A stretch of DNA of 64,000 nt from Tissierella pigra (lineage in GTDB: Bacteria > Bacillota > Clostridia > Tissierellales > Tissierellaceae). The DNA lies in assembly GCF_009695605.1 (NCBI RefSeq), contig NZ_VUNQ01000001.1, forward strand, positions 62,001 through 126,000, given 5' to 3'. The position numbers and the translations under genes were made by a program. The notes under the pieces are model-generated. The model made no database searches, was not told the origin of the DNA, and saw only the letters and a list, made by a program, of their open reading frames with translations. This document shows positions 8,543 through 16,845 of the stretch, piece by piece. Within the stretch, counting starts at the first letter, position 1. The number at the start of each line of letters is the position of its first letter.

Positions 8543-8950
8543 ATGTTATCATTAAGAAAATGTTTAGAAGAGGAAAAGCATAAAATTCAACAAATTCTAA
8601 CTAAGGAAAATATCATAGACTTATGTTTAAAAGATATTGTATATGTAGGGCTAGAGAATGAAGAATTATTTGGAGTAATAAAGGCAGAAAAAGAAGGAAA
8701 TAAATGGATATTAAAATATTTAGTAATTAATGATGATAAAAGGGGACAAAACTTAGGGGATGCACTTCTGAGATCAATACTTAATTATCTTTACAGCCAA
8801 GGAGTTCATAGGATTTATTTCAAATCTAAGGAAACCTATTTTCTTAAAAAAGGTTTTTCTGTAAATAATAATGATGAATTGGAGTTAAATATACCTGATT
8901 TCTTCAGTAAAGGATGTAATAGTTGCGGAGGATGTAATGAAGTACAATGA
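8543..8950 (+). CDS. GNAT-fold acetyltransferase with Cys-rich C-terminal tail
   Basis: A 135-aa protein with a GNAT-like fold: the acetyl-CoA loop is seen as DDKRGQNLGDALLRSIL near residues 70-86, followed by GVHRIYFKS. The last 15 residues carry CNSCGGC, three cysteines that could bind a metal or act in thiol chemistry. The start is an ATG after GTGGAGG. The end overlaps the next gene by 14 nt, so the two are probably translated together. The substrate is unknown; an N-acetyltransferase acting on a small molecule or a protein are both possible. Confidence 0.7.
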   Translation: MLSLRKCLEEEKHKIQQILTKENIIDLCLKDIVYVGLENEELFGVIKAEKEGNKWILKYLVINDDKRGQNLGDALLRSILNYLYSQGVHRIYFKSKETYFLKKGFSVNNNDELELNIPDFFSKGCNSCGGCNEVQ

Positions 8951-9521
8951 AATAGTAAATACTTTAAAAATAGCTAAAGATATAATTTTAAATTGCGTAA
9001 AAGATGGACAAGTTGTAGTAGACTGCACTGTAGGTAATGGAAATGACACTATATTATTAGCAAAATTAGTAGGAAAAACTGGAATAGTATATGGCTTTGA
9101 TATTCAAAAAACAGCTTTAGAAATAACAAAAGAAAATTTAGCTTGTGAAAACATAGACAATGATGTAAGATTAATACATGACGGTCATGAAAATATTGAT
9201 TTATATATTAAAGAAAAAGTTGATTTTATTATTTATAATTTAGGGTATCTACCTAAGGGTAATAAAAGTATAAAGACTAATAAGGATACTACTCTTAAAT
9301 CTTTGCAAAAAGCAATAACTATACTAAATGATAGTGGTATAATATTGATTACTTGTTATATTGGGCATGAAGGTGGTTTAGAGGAAAAAGAAGAAGTAGA
9401 AGAATTTTTAAAAACTTTAAACCAGAAACAATTTAATGTAATAAAATATGATTTTATTAATCAAATAAATCATCCGCCTATTTTATATGGCGTAGAGAAA
9501 TCCAAAACTAGGAGGGAGTAA
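8937..9521 (+). CDS. rRNA methylase-like SAM methyltransferase (YtqB family)
   Basis: Class I SAM-dependent methyltransferase, 194 aa, of the putative rRNA methylase family that includes YtqB. The SAM-binding motif VVDCTVGNGNDTILLAKLVG lies near residues 27-46; YGFDIQKTALE is motif II, and IIYNLGYLPKGNKSI near 98 has the NLGYLP motif typical of the family. It overlaps the GNAT gene by 14 nt and oadA starts 1 nt after its stop. Family members have been linked to tRNA or rRNA modification; the exact target is not visible here. Confidence 0.85.
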   Translation: MKYNEIVNTLKIAKDIILNCVKDGQVVVDCTVGNGNDTILLAKLVGKTGIVYGFDIQKTALEITKENLACENIDNDVRLIHDGHENIDLYIKEKVDFIIYNLGYLPKGNKSIKTNKDTTLKSLQKAITILNDSGIILITCYIGHEGGLEEKEEVEEFLKTLNQKQFNVIKYDFINQINHPPILYGVEKSKTRRE

Positions 9522-9522
9522 A

Positions 9523-10923
9523 ATGGCAGGTGTAAAAATTACAGATACAATTTTAAGAGATGCTCATCAGTCTTTAATAGCAACAAGAATGAGACTGGAG
9601 GATATGCTTCCTATAGCAGAAAAACTTGATAATGTTGGTTTTTATGCACTTGAAGTATGGGGAGGAGCTACTTTTGATTCCTGTTTAAGATTTTTAAATG
9701 AAGACCCTTGGGAAAGATTAAGGGCTTTAAGAAAGGCTTTTAAAAAGACTAAGCTTCAAATGCTGTTAAGGGGACAAAATCTTTTGGGGTACAGACATTA
9801 TCCTGATGATGTTGTAGAGGAATTTGTTAAAAAATCTATAGAAAATGGTATAGATATTATTAGAGTTTTTGATGCGTTAAATGATTTAAGAAATATAAAG
9901 ACGTCTATAGAAGCTACAAAAAAATATGGTGGACATGCACAGGCTGCTATTTCATATACTACTAGTCCTATACACAATATCGAATATTATGTAGAATTAG
10001 CTAAAGATATGGAAAAAATGGGTGTTGATTCAATATGTATTAAAGATATGTCAGGTATTTTACTGCCATATGTAGCTGAAGATTTAGTTAGAGAAATGAA
10101 AAAGAGTGTTAAAGTTCCTATAGAAATTCACTCACATTTTACTAGTGGATTAGCAAATCAAACATATATGAAGGCTATAGAGGCAGGAGCAGATATAATA
10201 GACACAGCAATATCTCCACTTGGAAACGGAACTTCTCAACCAGCTACTGAGCCAATGATTGCATCTTTAGAAGGTTCACCATATTATCCAAAGGATATTA
10301 ATATGGAGTTATTACTAGAGGTTTCAGAATACTTTAAAAAACTTAGAGATAGATATTTAGAGGAAGGTCTCCTTAATACTAAGGTATTAAACGTAGATGT
10401 AAATACATTAGTATATCAAGTACCGGGTGGAATGCTTTCAAATTTAGTATCTCAATTAAAAACTCAAGGAAAAGAAGATAAATTTGATGAAGTATTACAA
10501 GAGGTACCTAGAGTAAGAGAGGATTTTGGTTATCCTCCTTTAGTAACTCCAATGAGTCAAATGGTAGGAACTCAAGCAGTATTTAATGTTATACTTGGAG
10601 AAAGATATAAAATGGTTCCAACAGAAGCTAAAAACTATGTAAAAGGTTTATATGGAAAATCTACTCTACCTATTTCTGAAGAAATTAGAAAGAAAATCAT
10701 AGGAGATGAGGAAGTATTTACAGGGAGGCCTGCCGATTTAATGGAACCGCAATTAAATCAATTTAAAGATGAAATAAAACAATATATTGAACAAGATGAA
10801 GATATATTAACTTATGCCTTATTCCCACAGATTGCTATAGAATTTTTTAAGCAAAGACAGGCAGAAAAGTATAAAATAGAAAATGATTTATTAAATGAAG
10901 AGTATAAAACTCATCCAATATAA
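9523..10923 (+). CDS. oadA: Oxaloacetate decarboxylase alpha / pyruvate carboxylase subunit B, without biotin carrier domain
   Basis: Carboxyltransferase of the oxaloacetate decarboxylase alpha / PycB family, 466 aa. The TIM-barrel core begins DTILRDAHQSL; EVWGGATFDSC near residue 43 and the metal-site segment IEIHSHFTSGLANQTY near 201 are diagnostic, and the conserved barrel-end domain continues to about residue 460. No C-terminal biotinyl domain (no MKM motif) is present, so a separate biotin carrier protein must exist elsewhere if it works by biotin transfer. GGAGGG precedes the ATG. The following kor operon suggests a role in 2-oxoacid metabolism. Confidence 0.92.
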   Translation: MAGVKITDTILRDAHQSLIATRMRLEDMLPIAEKLDNVGFYALEVWGGATFDSCLRFLNEDPWERLRALRKAFKKTKLQMLLRGQNLLGYRHYPDDVVEEFVKKSIENGIDIIRVFDALNDLRNIKTSIEATKKYGGHAQAAISYTTSPIHNIEYYVELAKDMEKMGVDSICIKDMSGILLPYVAEDLVREMKKSVKVPIEIHSHFTSGLANQTYMKAIEAGADIIDTAISPLGNGTSQPATEPMIASLEGSPYYPKDINMELLLEVSEYFKKLRDRYLEEGLLNTKVLNVDVNTLVYQVPGGMLSNLVSQLKTQGKEDKFDEVLQEVPRVREDFGYPPLVTPMSQMVGTQAVFNVILGERYKMVPTEAKNYVKGLYGKSTLPISEEIRKKIIGDEEVFTGRPADLMEPQLNQFKDEIKQYIEQDEDILTYALFPQIAIEFFKQRQAEKYKIENDLLNEEYKTHPI

Positions 10924-10950
10924 AAAATAAAAAGTAAGCTTATTCATAGG

Positions 10951-11012
10951 ATACTTCCAAAGTAGATAGTTTAATTAATTTTTAATAGATTATCTACTTG
11001 GAGGTATTTTTT
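10951..11012 (+). terminator. Terminator after oadA
   Basis: Arms 10951-10968 and about 10991-11007 pair with one bulge and a wobble (ATACTTCC with GGAGGTAT at the base) around an AT-rich loop. TTTTTT follows the stem. It separates oadA from the kor operon. Confidence 0.75.
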
Positions 11013-11129
11013 GATGGAGAAAATTAATAATTCTTTAGAAATATTTTTTATTATAGATTGTTATAAATATTATCAATATGAAGTGAAACTTGCAAAAAAA
11101 TATTAATTGTTATAAAAATGAAATAAATC

Positions 11130-11158
11130 TTGCAATGAATATTTTATTTTGATATTAT
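11130..11158 (+). promoter_or_regulatory. Promoter of the kor operon
   Basis: TTGCAA (11130-11135) and TATTAT (11153-11158) are separated by 17 nt and end 35 nt before the korD start. A second TTGCAA with similar flanks lies at about 11091, so the element is partly repeated. This fits a vegetative sigma-A promoter. Confidence 0.6.
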
Positions 11159-11193
11159 TATATTAACAAATAATGTATAAGGGGGAAATAGAA

Positions 11194-11394
11194 TTGCCAA
11201 CCAAAACTGATAAGACTCTCACAGTAGACAAAAAATGGTGTAAGGGTTGTGGAATATGTGTTGCATTTTGTCCGAAAAATGTACTCGAGATAAAAGAAGG
11301 CAAGGTTAATATTAAAGATTTAGAAGCATGTATACAATGTGGACAGTGTGAACTTAGATGTCCTGATTTTGCTATTTATTTGGGAGGTAAGTAA
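11194..11394 (+). CDS. korD: 2-oxoacid:ferredoxin oxidoreductase, ferredoxin (delta) subunit
   Basis: Two-cluster ferredoxin subunit, 66 aa. CKGCGICVAFCP and CIQCGQCELRCP each supply four Cys for a [4Fe-4S] cluster. It carries electrons from the thiamine-diphosphate site to free ferredoxin. An in-frame ATG exists at 11173, but AAGGGGGAA at 11179-11187 lies inside that extension and is well spaced for TTG 11194, giving MPTKTDKTL. The alpha subunit starts 1 nt after the stop. It is the first gene of korDABC. Confidence 0.93.
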   Translation: MPTKTDKTLTVDKKWCKGCGICVAFCPKNVLEIKEGKVNIKDLEACIQCGQCELRCPDFAIYLGGK

Positions 11395-11395
11395 T

Positions 11396-12532
11396 ATGGC
11401 TGATAAAATAATCAAATTAATGCAGGGAAATGAGGCTTGTGTAGAAGGTGCTATAGCTGCTGGTATGAGATTTTATGCAGGATACCCTATTACCCCCTCT
11501 ACTGAAATTGCAGAACTATCTGCAGAAAAACTACCGCAAGTAGGTGGTAGATTTATTCAAATGGAAGATGAGATAGCTGGAATTTCTGCTACTATAGGTG
11601 CTGCAATCGCTGGAGAAAAAGCTATGACGGCCACTAGTGGTCCAGGATTTTCTTTAAAGCAAGAAGGCTTAGGATATGCAGTTATAACTGAAACTCCTTG
11701 TGTAATAGTTAACGTACAAAGAGGAGGACCAAGTACAGGTCTACCTACTGCGCCAGCTCAAGGCGAGATTATGCAAGCAAGATGGGGAACACATGGAGAT
11801 CATTCCATTATTGTCTTATATCCTTGGTCAGTTAAAGAAATATATAATACTACTATTAGAGCTTTTAATTTAGCAGAAAAGTATAGAACTCCAGTTATTC
11901 TCTTAATGGATGAAGTAATTGCTCATATGAGAGAGAAAATTGAACTATCTAATGATAATAAAGTAGAAATTTATAATAGAAAAAAACCAACTTGTTCACC
12001 AGAAAACTATAAGCCTTATGAAGTTAAAGAAGGTGATTTAGTTCCAGAAATGGCTGGATTTGGTGAAGGATATAGATTCCATGTAACGGGGTTAGTACAT
12101 AGTGAATCAGGATTCCCATCTGGAAATGAAAAAGTGGCAGAAACATTAATTAATAGATTAATAGATAAAATAGAAGATAACAAAGATGATATAGTTGAAG
12201 TAAATGAATATCTTACTGATGATGCAGATATTGCCATAGTAGCTTTTGGTGCTACATCACGTTCCGCTAAGTCAGCTGTAGATACTTTGAGAGAATCTGG
12301 TATAAAAGCAGGACTATTTAGACCTATAACTATTTGGCCTCTTGCCGAAAAAGAATTACTTGAATTAGCAAAGAAAGTAAAACGTATAGTAGTTGTAGAG
12401 ATGAATATGGGACAATATTTCTTAGAAGTTGATAGAATTGCTGGTAAGTTTACTAAAGTAGAGAAATACGGACGTCTAAATGGAGAACTAATAACTCCAG
12501 AAGAGATTATTTCTTTTGTTAAGGAGGGTTAA
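11396..12532 (+). CDS. korA: 2-oxoacid:ferredoxin oxidoreductase, alpha subunit
   Basis: Alpha subunit, 378 aa, of an enzyme that oxidatively decarboxylates a 2-oxoacid to the acyl-CoA with reduced ferredoxin. GNEACVEGAIAAGMRFYAGYPITPSTEI is the family start; QMEDEIAGISA and TATSGPGFSLK follow near residues 57 and 80. GGAGGT before ATG 11396 decides the start over an upstream in-frame codon. The length and closeness to KorA favour 2-oxoglutarate as substrate, but branched-chain 2-oxoacids (VorB type) cannot be excluded. Confidence 0.92.
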   Translation: MADKIIKLMQGNEACVEGAIAAGMRFYAGYPITPSTEIAELSAEKLPQVGGRFIQMEDEIAGISATIGAAIAGEKAMTATSGPGFSLKQEGLGYAVITETPCVIVNVQRGGPSTGLPTAPAQGEIMQARWGTHGDHSIIVLYPWSVKEIYNTTIRAFNLAEKYRTPVILLMDEVIAHMREKIELSNDNKVEIYNRKKPTCSPENYKPYEVKEGDLVPEMAGFGEGYRFHVTGLVHSESGFPSGNEKVAETLINRLIDKIEDNKDDIVEVNEYLTDDADIAIVAFGATSRSAKSAVDTLRESGIKAGLFRPITIWPLAEKELLELAKKVKRIVVVEMNMGQYFLEVDRIAGKFTKVEKYGRLNGELITPEEIISFVKEG

Positions 12533-12533
12533 T

Positions 12534-13355
12534 ATGCCTAGTCAACTAGTTAATGAATATTTTAGAACGGAAAATTTACCACATATATGGTGTCCAGGCT
12601 GTGGTAATGGTATAGTTACAAGAGCGATAGTTAAGGCAATTGATAATTTAGGATTAGATAAAGATAATGTATGTGTAGTATCTGGAATAGGATGTTCTTC
12701 TAGAGCATCAGGATATTTGGATTTTAATACTATACATACCACTCATGGTAGAGCTCTTGCTTTTGCTACTGGAATTAAACTTGCAAAACCAGAACTAACA
12801 GTAATAGTTATAACAGGAGACGGAGATTGCTCTGCCATAGGCGGAAATCATTTAATTCATGCTGCTAGAAGAAATATAGATATAACAACTGTTGTATTCA
12901 ACAATAATACTTATGGAATGACAGGAGGGCAATATTCTCCTACGACTCCTACTGGAGATAAAGGAACTACTGCGCCTTATGGAAATATTGATATGAATTT
13001 TGACCTATGTGAACTTGCTAAAGCAGCAGGTGCTACTTATGTAAGCAGAGGTACTATATTTACTGCAAATATGTTAATCAAACAAGTAGAAGAGGGAATA
13101 AAGAATAAAGGATTTTCTTTTGTAGAAGCAATTACAATTTGCCCTACTTATTATGGTAGAAAAAATAAAAAAGGCGAAGCTGTGGATATGATGACTTATT
13201 TAAAGGAAAATGCTATAAATATTGCCGCATATGATAAATTAACTGAAGAACAGAGATTAGGCAAATTTGTTGTTGGAGAATTATATAAAAATAATAGGGC
13301 GGAATACACAGAAGAATATCAAAAAATAATTGAATCTTTTCAAAAGGAGCGATAA
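12534..13355 (+). CDS. korB: 2-oxoacid:ferredoxin oxidoreductase, beta (thiamine diphosphate) subunit
   Basis: Beta subunit, 273 aa. WCPGCGNG near residue 18 is the conserved Cys motif; the thiamine diphosphate/Mg site is GDGDCSAIGGNH, closing with NNNTYGMTGGQ near 120. It partners the alpha subunit in acyl-CoA formation. AAGGAGG overlaps the korA stop and is spaced for ATG 12534. The stop is 1 nt from korC. Substrate uncertainty is as for korA. Confidence 0.93.
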   Translation: MPSQLVNEYFRTENLPHIWCPGCGNGIVTRAIVKAIDNLGLDKDNVCVVSGIGCSSRASGYLDFNTIHTTHGRALAFATGIKLAKPELTVIVITGDGDCSAIGGNHLIHAARRNIDITTVVFNNNTYGMTGGQYSPTTPTGDKGTTAPYGNIDMNFDLCELAKAAGATYVSRGTIFTANMLIKQVEEGIKNKGFSFVEAITICPTYYGRKNKKGEAVDMMTYLKENAINIAAYDKLTEEQRLGKFVVGELYKNNRAEYTEEYQKIIESFQKER

Positions 13356-13356
13356 T

Positions 13357-13920
13357 ATGATACGTCAAGAATTAAGATTAACTGGTTCAGGAGGTCAAGG
13401 ACTTATACTGGCAGGAATTATATTGGCGGAAGCAGCTTTGTATGATGGCATGAACGTAGTTCAATCTCAATCTTATGGCCCTGAAGCTAGAGGTGGGGCA
13501 AGTAAAGCAGAAGTAATAATAAGTAAGGAAAAAATAAATTATCCAAAAGTCAATGAATGTGATATAATGCTTACTTTAACACAAGTTGCCTGTGATAAAT
13601 ATATAAACTCATTAAAATCAGGTGGAATATTAATAGTAGATAAATCTATAGAAAAATTGCCAGAAAGAGACGATATTAAAATATATAGAGTTCCTATATT
13701 AGAAACTGCTATAGATAAGCTAGGTAAGCCAATGGTGGCTAATATAATAGCTTTAGGAAGCATATATGAGTTGACTAAAATAGTATCAAAAGATTCTCTT
13801 GAAAGAGCTGTACTTGGGAGAGTACCAAGGGGAACAGAGGAACTTAATAAAAAAGCCTTAGAAGAAGGATTTAATCTAATAAGGGAACATAAGGAAGATT
13901 GCTATGGAGAAGTATGTTGA
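13357..13920 (+). CDS. korC: 2-oxoacid:ferredoxin oxidoreductase, gamma subunit
   Basis: Gamma subunit, 187 aa. The family start is GSGGQGLILAGIILAEAA near residue 9, then QSQSYGPEARGGASKAEVIIS near 37. It completes the four-subunit enzyme, all genes in one tight operon with 1-nt gaps. AAAGGAG at the korB end sets the ATG. Its 3' end overlaps the following regulator by 17 nt. Confidence 0.93.
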   Translation: MIRQELRLTGSGGQGLILAGIILAEAALYDGMNVVQSQSYGPEARGGASKAEVIISKEKINYPKVNECDIMLTLTQVACDKYINSLKSGGILIVDKSIEKLPERDDIKIYRVPILETAIDKLGKPMVANIIALGSIYELTKIVSKDSLERAVLGRVPRGTEELNKKALEEGFNLIREHKEDCYGEVC

Positions 13921-14782
13921 TCTTCTAAAGAATATTCAAAACAGCTTTAATAACCTGAGTAAAGGTCAAAGACTCATAGCAGAGTTCATTATAAATAATT
14001 ATGATAAAGCTGCTTTTATGACCGCTGCATCCCTTGGAGAAACTGTTAATGTAAGTGAGTCTACAGTTGTACGATTTGCTAATACATTAGGATATAATGG
14101 GTATAGAGAACTTCAAAAAGAACTTCAGGAACTAGTGAAAAACAAACTTACTACTGTTCAAAGACTTACAATGGTAAATAAATACTCAAGTAAAGAAAAC
14201 GCATTAAAAGCAGTTATGGAAAAGGATATAGAGAATATAGGAAAAACCATACATGAAATGGAATATGGTGCATTTCAAGAGGCTATAGATTTAATATTGA
14301 ATGCAGAAAATGTTTATATCCTTGGATTAAGATCATCCTCATTTTTATCAGGATATTTAGGTTTTTATCTTAATTTCCTAATTAAAAGAGTTACAGTAAT
14401 TGCTTCTGGGCCTAATGATGTATTTGAACAGTTGCTAAAAGCAGATTCGCAAGATGTTATTATCGGCATTAGTTATCCTAGATATTCTAAGAGGACTCTT
14501 GAAGCATTGGAGTTTTGTAAAGACGAGGGATGTAAAATTATAAGTATAACAGACAGTTTAATTTCTCCTGCTTCGAAATACTCAGATATTGCCTTAATTG
14601 CTGGTAGCGATATGCTGTCATTTGTTGACTCATTAGTTGCTCCAATGAGCTTAATAAATGCTTTAATAGTATCTATTGCAATGGAGAGAAAGGATGATAT
14701 TAAATCGTCATTTGAGGATTTAGAAAGTATATGGAACAAATTTAATGTATACAATATAAATGATAAAGAAAACAACAATTAA
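13904..14782 (+). CDS. MurR/RpiR family transcriptional regulator (HTH + SIS)
   Basis: A 292-aa regulator. The N-terminal HTH_6 domain (residues 1-80) carries GQRLIAEFII and NVSESTVVRFANTLGYNGYREL; the SIS domain begins near 125 with VYILGLRSSSFLSGYLG and has IGISYPRYSKRTLEAL near 186. SIS domains bind phosphosugars or related small ligands. It overlaps korC by 17 nt, so its synthesis is coupled to the kor operon, suggesting it senses a metabolite linked to that enzyme. The regulated genes are unknown; a palindrome at 14838-14871 is one candidate site. Confidence 0.88.
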   Translation: MEKYVDLLKNIQNSFNNLSKGQRLIAEFIINNYDKAAFMTAASLGETVNVSESTVVRFANTLGYNGYRELQKELQELVKNKLTTVQRLTMVNKYSSKENALKAVMEKDIENIGKTIHEMEYGAFQEAIDLILNAENVYILGLRSSSFLSGYLGFYLNFLIKRVTVIASGPNDVFEQLLKADSQDVIIGISYPRYSKRTLEALEFCKDEGCKIISITDSLISPASKYSDIALIAGSDMLSFVDSLVAPMSLINALIVSIAMERKDDIKSSFEDLESIWNKFNVYNINDKENNN

Positions 14783-14785
14783 AAC

Positions 14786-14826
14786 AACAAATAAAAACGA
14801 TATTCTATATATCGTTTTTATTTGTT
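14786..14826. terminator. Terminator after the kor-rpiR operon
   Basis: An 18-bp perfect stem (14786-14803 with 14809-14826) around TCTAT; the A/T-rich lower stem supplies a T-run on both strands. Confidence 0.75.
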
Positions 14827-14837
14827 TCCATACTATC

Positions 14838-14871
14838 AAAACAAATCTTATCATAAATGATACATTTGTTT
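14838..14871. promoter_or_regulatory. Imperfect palindrome upstream of the histidine phosphatase, candidate operator
   Basis: AAACAAATCTTATCAT and the opposed ATGATACATTTGTTT form a near-perfect inverted repeat with one bulged base. It ends 13 nt before an extended -10 (TGTTATAAT, 14884-14892). That position suits a repressor site; the RpiR regulator encoded just upstream is one possible ligand. Function is inferred. Confidence 0.4.
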
Positions 14872-14883
14872 ATAAATTAAATT

Positions 14884-14892
14884 TGTTATAAT
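14884..14892 (+). promoter_or_regulatory. Extended -10 promoter for the histidine phosphatase gene
   Basis: TGTTATAAT is a perfect extended -10 element, 36 nt before the TTG start. The -35 is weak. Confidence 0.5.
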
Positions 14893-14927
14893 ATAAATAT
14901 AAGCAAAAAAACATAGAGGTGATATAA

Positions 14928-15542
14928 TTGATAAAAATATTTTTAATCAGACATGGACAATCTGAATGGAATAAATTAAATAAAATACAAGGACAAAAAA
15001 ATACTATATTAACAGAACTTGGGGAAAAACAAGCTCTATATATGGGAAATAGATTAATTAATGAAAAGATAGATATAATATATACTAGTGATTTAAAAAG
15101 AGCTTATGATACAGCAAAAATTATATCCAATGAAATAAATAAGCCTTTGATATCAAGTGATGCCATTAGGGAAATAAATTTTGGACCATGGGAAGGTTTA
15201 AATACAGAAGAATTATTAGATAAATATAAAGATGAGTATCTCACATGGAATAAAGAACCAGATAAATTAAATATGGATGGGGTAGAAACTCTAGAGGATT
15301 TAAAGAATAGAGGTATGAAATATATAAATAATATAATTAAAGAAAATCAAAATAAAAATATTGCAATTGTATCACATGGAGCCATGTTAAAGGTTATTAT
15401 TCTAGGATTATTGGGTATGGAAATGTCATATTATAAAAATATTTCATTAAATAATGTATCTCTTAGTATCATAGAATGTAGAGATTATAACAATGTATTA
15501 ACATTATTAAATGATACTTCACATTTAAAGGAGATAAGATAA
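14928..15542 (+). CDS. Histidine phosphatase family protein (phosphoglycerate mutase-like)
   Basis: A 204-aa protein of the histidine phosphatase branch. RHGQSEWNK near residue 8 holds the phosphohistidine; SDLKRAYDTA near 56 and EINFGPWEGL near 82 hold the other charged residues, and SHGAMLK near 149 has the second His. It could be a cofactor-dependent phosphoglycerate mutase-like phosphatase or a nucleotide/cobalamin phosphatase; specificity is not visible. The start is TTG after GAGGTGATA. The next gene begins directly after its stop. Confidence 0.85.
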   Translation: MIKIFLIRHGQSEWNKLNKIQGQKNTILTELGEKQALYMGNRLINEKIDIIYTSDLKRAYDTAKIISNEINKPLISSDAIREINFGPWEGLNTEELLDKYKDEYLTWNKEPDKLNMDGVETLEDLKNRGMKYINNIIKENQNKNIAIVSHGAMLKVIILGLLGMEMSYYKNISLNNVSLSIIECRDYNNVLTLLNDTSHLKEIR

Positions 15543-16769
15543 ATGGATGAAAAAGAGAAAATAGGAATCATAGGGGCAGGCCCAGCAGGAATAATTGCAG
15601 CAGGAATAGCAGGATCTAGGGGAAAAGACGTTACTTTAATTGAAAAAAATGAAAGAATAGGTAAGAAGCTTTTTATTACAGGAAAAGGTAGATGTAATAT
15701 TACTAATAATTCTCCAATTGAAGATTTTTTTGATAATGTAATGAAAAATAAAAATTTCTTATATAGTAGTTTTTATAGCTTTAGCAATATAGATATATTA
15801 GATTTATTCCACAGTTATGGATTAAAAACAAAAGTGGAAAGAGGGAATAGGGTGTTTCCAGAAAGTGACAAGTCCTCTGATGTAATAAAAACTTTGCAGA
15901 AGTTCCTAAATTCTAATAATGTTAATCTAATTTTAAATACAAATATAACATCAATTTATTATGATGATTCTAAGTTTGTTGTAATAGCAAATGAAGATAA
16001 AATGGTTTTTGATAAATTAATAATTGCTACAGGTGGAGCATCTTATCCAGGAACTGGATCAACAGGAGATGGATATAAGCTTTCAAAAAGACTAGGACAT
16101 AACATTACTGAATTAAAACCATCTTTAGTTCCTATTGAAGTCAATGAAGATTGGGTAAAGGACTTACAAGGTTTATCTCTTAAAAATGTAAATATATCAG
16201 CATATACAAAGAATAAACCTTTATATAATGAGTTTGGGGAAATGGTTTTTACCCATTATGGTATTTCGGGTCCTATTGTCTTATCCATGAGTAATTATTT
16301 GCATAATTATACTAATGGAAAAATTAACTTACAAATAGATTTAAAACCAGCTTTGGATGAAAAAACATTAGATGAAAGAATATTACGTGATTTTCAGATA
16401 TACAATAACAAATATATACGAAATGCCTTAGATGATTTATTGCCTCAAAGACTGATACCAATTATAATATTTTCATCGGATATTGACCCAGAAAAAACAG
16501 TAAATCAAGTTACAAAAGAAGAAAGAATAAGATTATTAAATAATATAAAAGGGCTTACTTTTACATTTAAGTCTTTTAGACCAATAGAAGAAGCTATAAT
16601 TACATCAGGTGGAGTATCTACTAAAGAAATAAATCCATCTACTATGGAGTCGAAATTAATAGAAGGATTATACTTTGCAGGAGAAGTTATTGATGTAGAT
16701 GCTTTAACAGGAGGATATAATTTACAAATTGCTTATTCTACAGGCTATTTAGCTGGAATGAATGTATAG
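15543..16769 (+). CDS. FAD-dependent oxidoreductase, HI0933/YhiN family
   Basis: A 408-aa flavoprotein. The dinucleotide-binding GAGPAGIIAAGIAGSRG lies near residue 11, GKKLFITGKGRCNITNN near 40 is the HI0933 hallmark, ATGGASYPGTGSTGDGY near 161 follows, and the C-terminal FAGEVIDVDALTGGYNLQ is characteristic. The reaction is not established for the family. The ATG immediately follows the preceding stop, so it is co-transcribed with the phosphatase. Confidence 0.88.
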   Translation: MDEKEKIGIIGAGPAGIIAAGIAGSRGKDVTLIEKNERIGKKLFITGKGRCNITNNSPIEDFFDNVMKNKNFLYSSFYSFSNIDILDLFHSYGLKTKVERGNRVFPESDKSSDVIKTLQKFLNSNNVNLILNTNITSIYYDDSKFVVIANEDKMVFDKLIIATGGASYPGTGSTGDGYKLSKRLGHNITELKPSLVPIEVNEDWVKDLQGLSLKNVNISAYTKNKPLYNEFGEMVFTHYGISGPIVLSMSNYLHNYTNGKINLQIDLKPALDEKTLDERILRDFQIYNNKYIRNALDDLLPQRLIPIIIFSSDIDPEKTVNQVTKEERIRLLNNIKGLTFTFKSFRPIEEAIITSGGVSTKEINPSTMESKLIEGLYFAGEVIDVDALTGGYNLQIAYSTGYLAGMNV

Positions 16770-16845
16770 AAAATAGAAGGCAATAAAACTAAAATTGCTT
16801 GTCTACAAGGAGGATTTAATATATAATAATTAAGGAAGTGATATT

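Noticed and set aside
11014-11106. A 30-codon ORF with GGAGG upstream between oadA and kor
   Set aside because: The GGAGG belongs to the oadA terminator stem, no family is recognised and no promoter precedes it.
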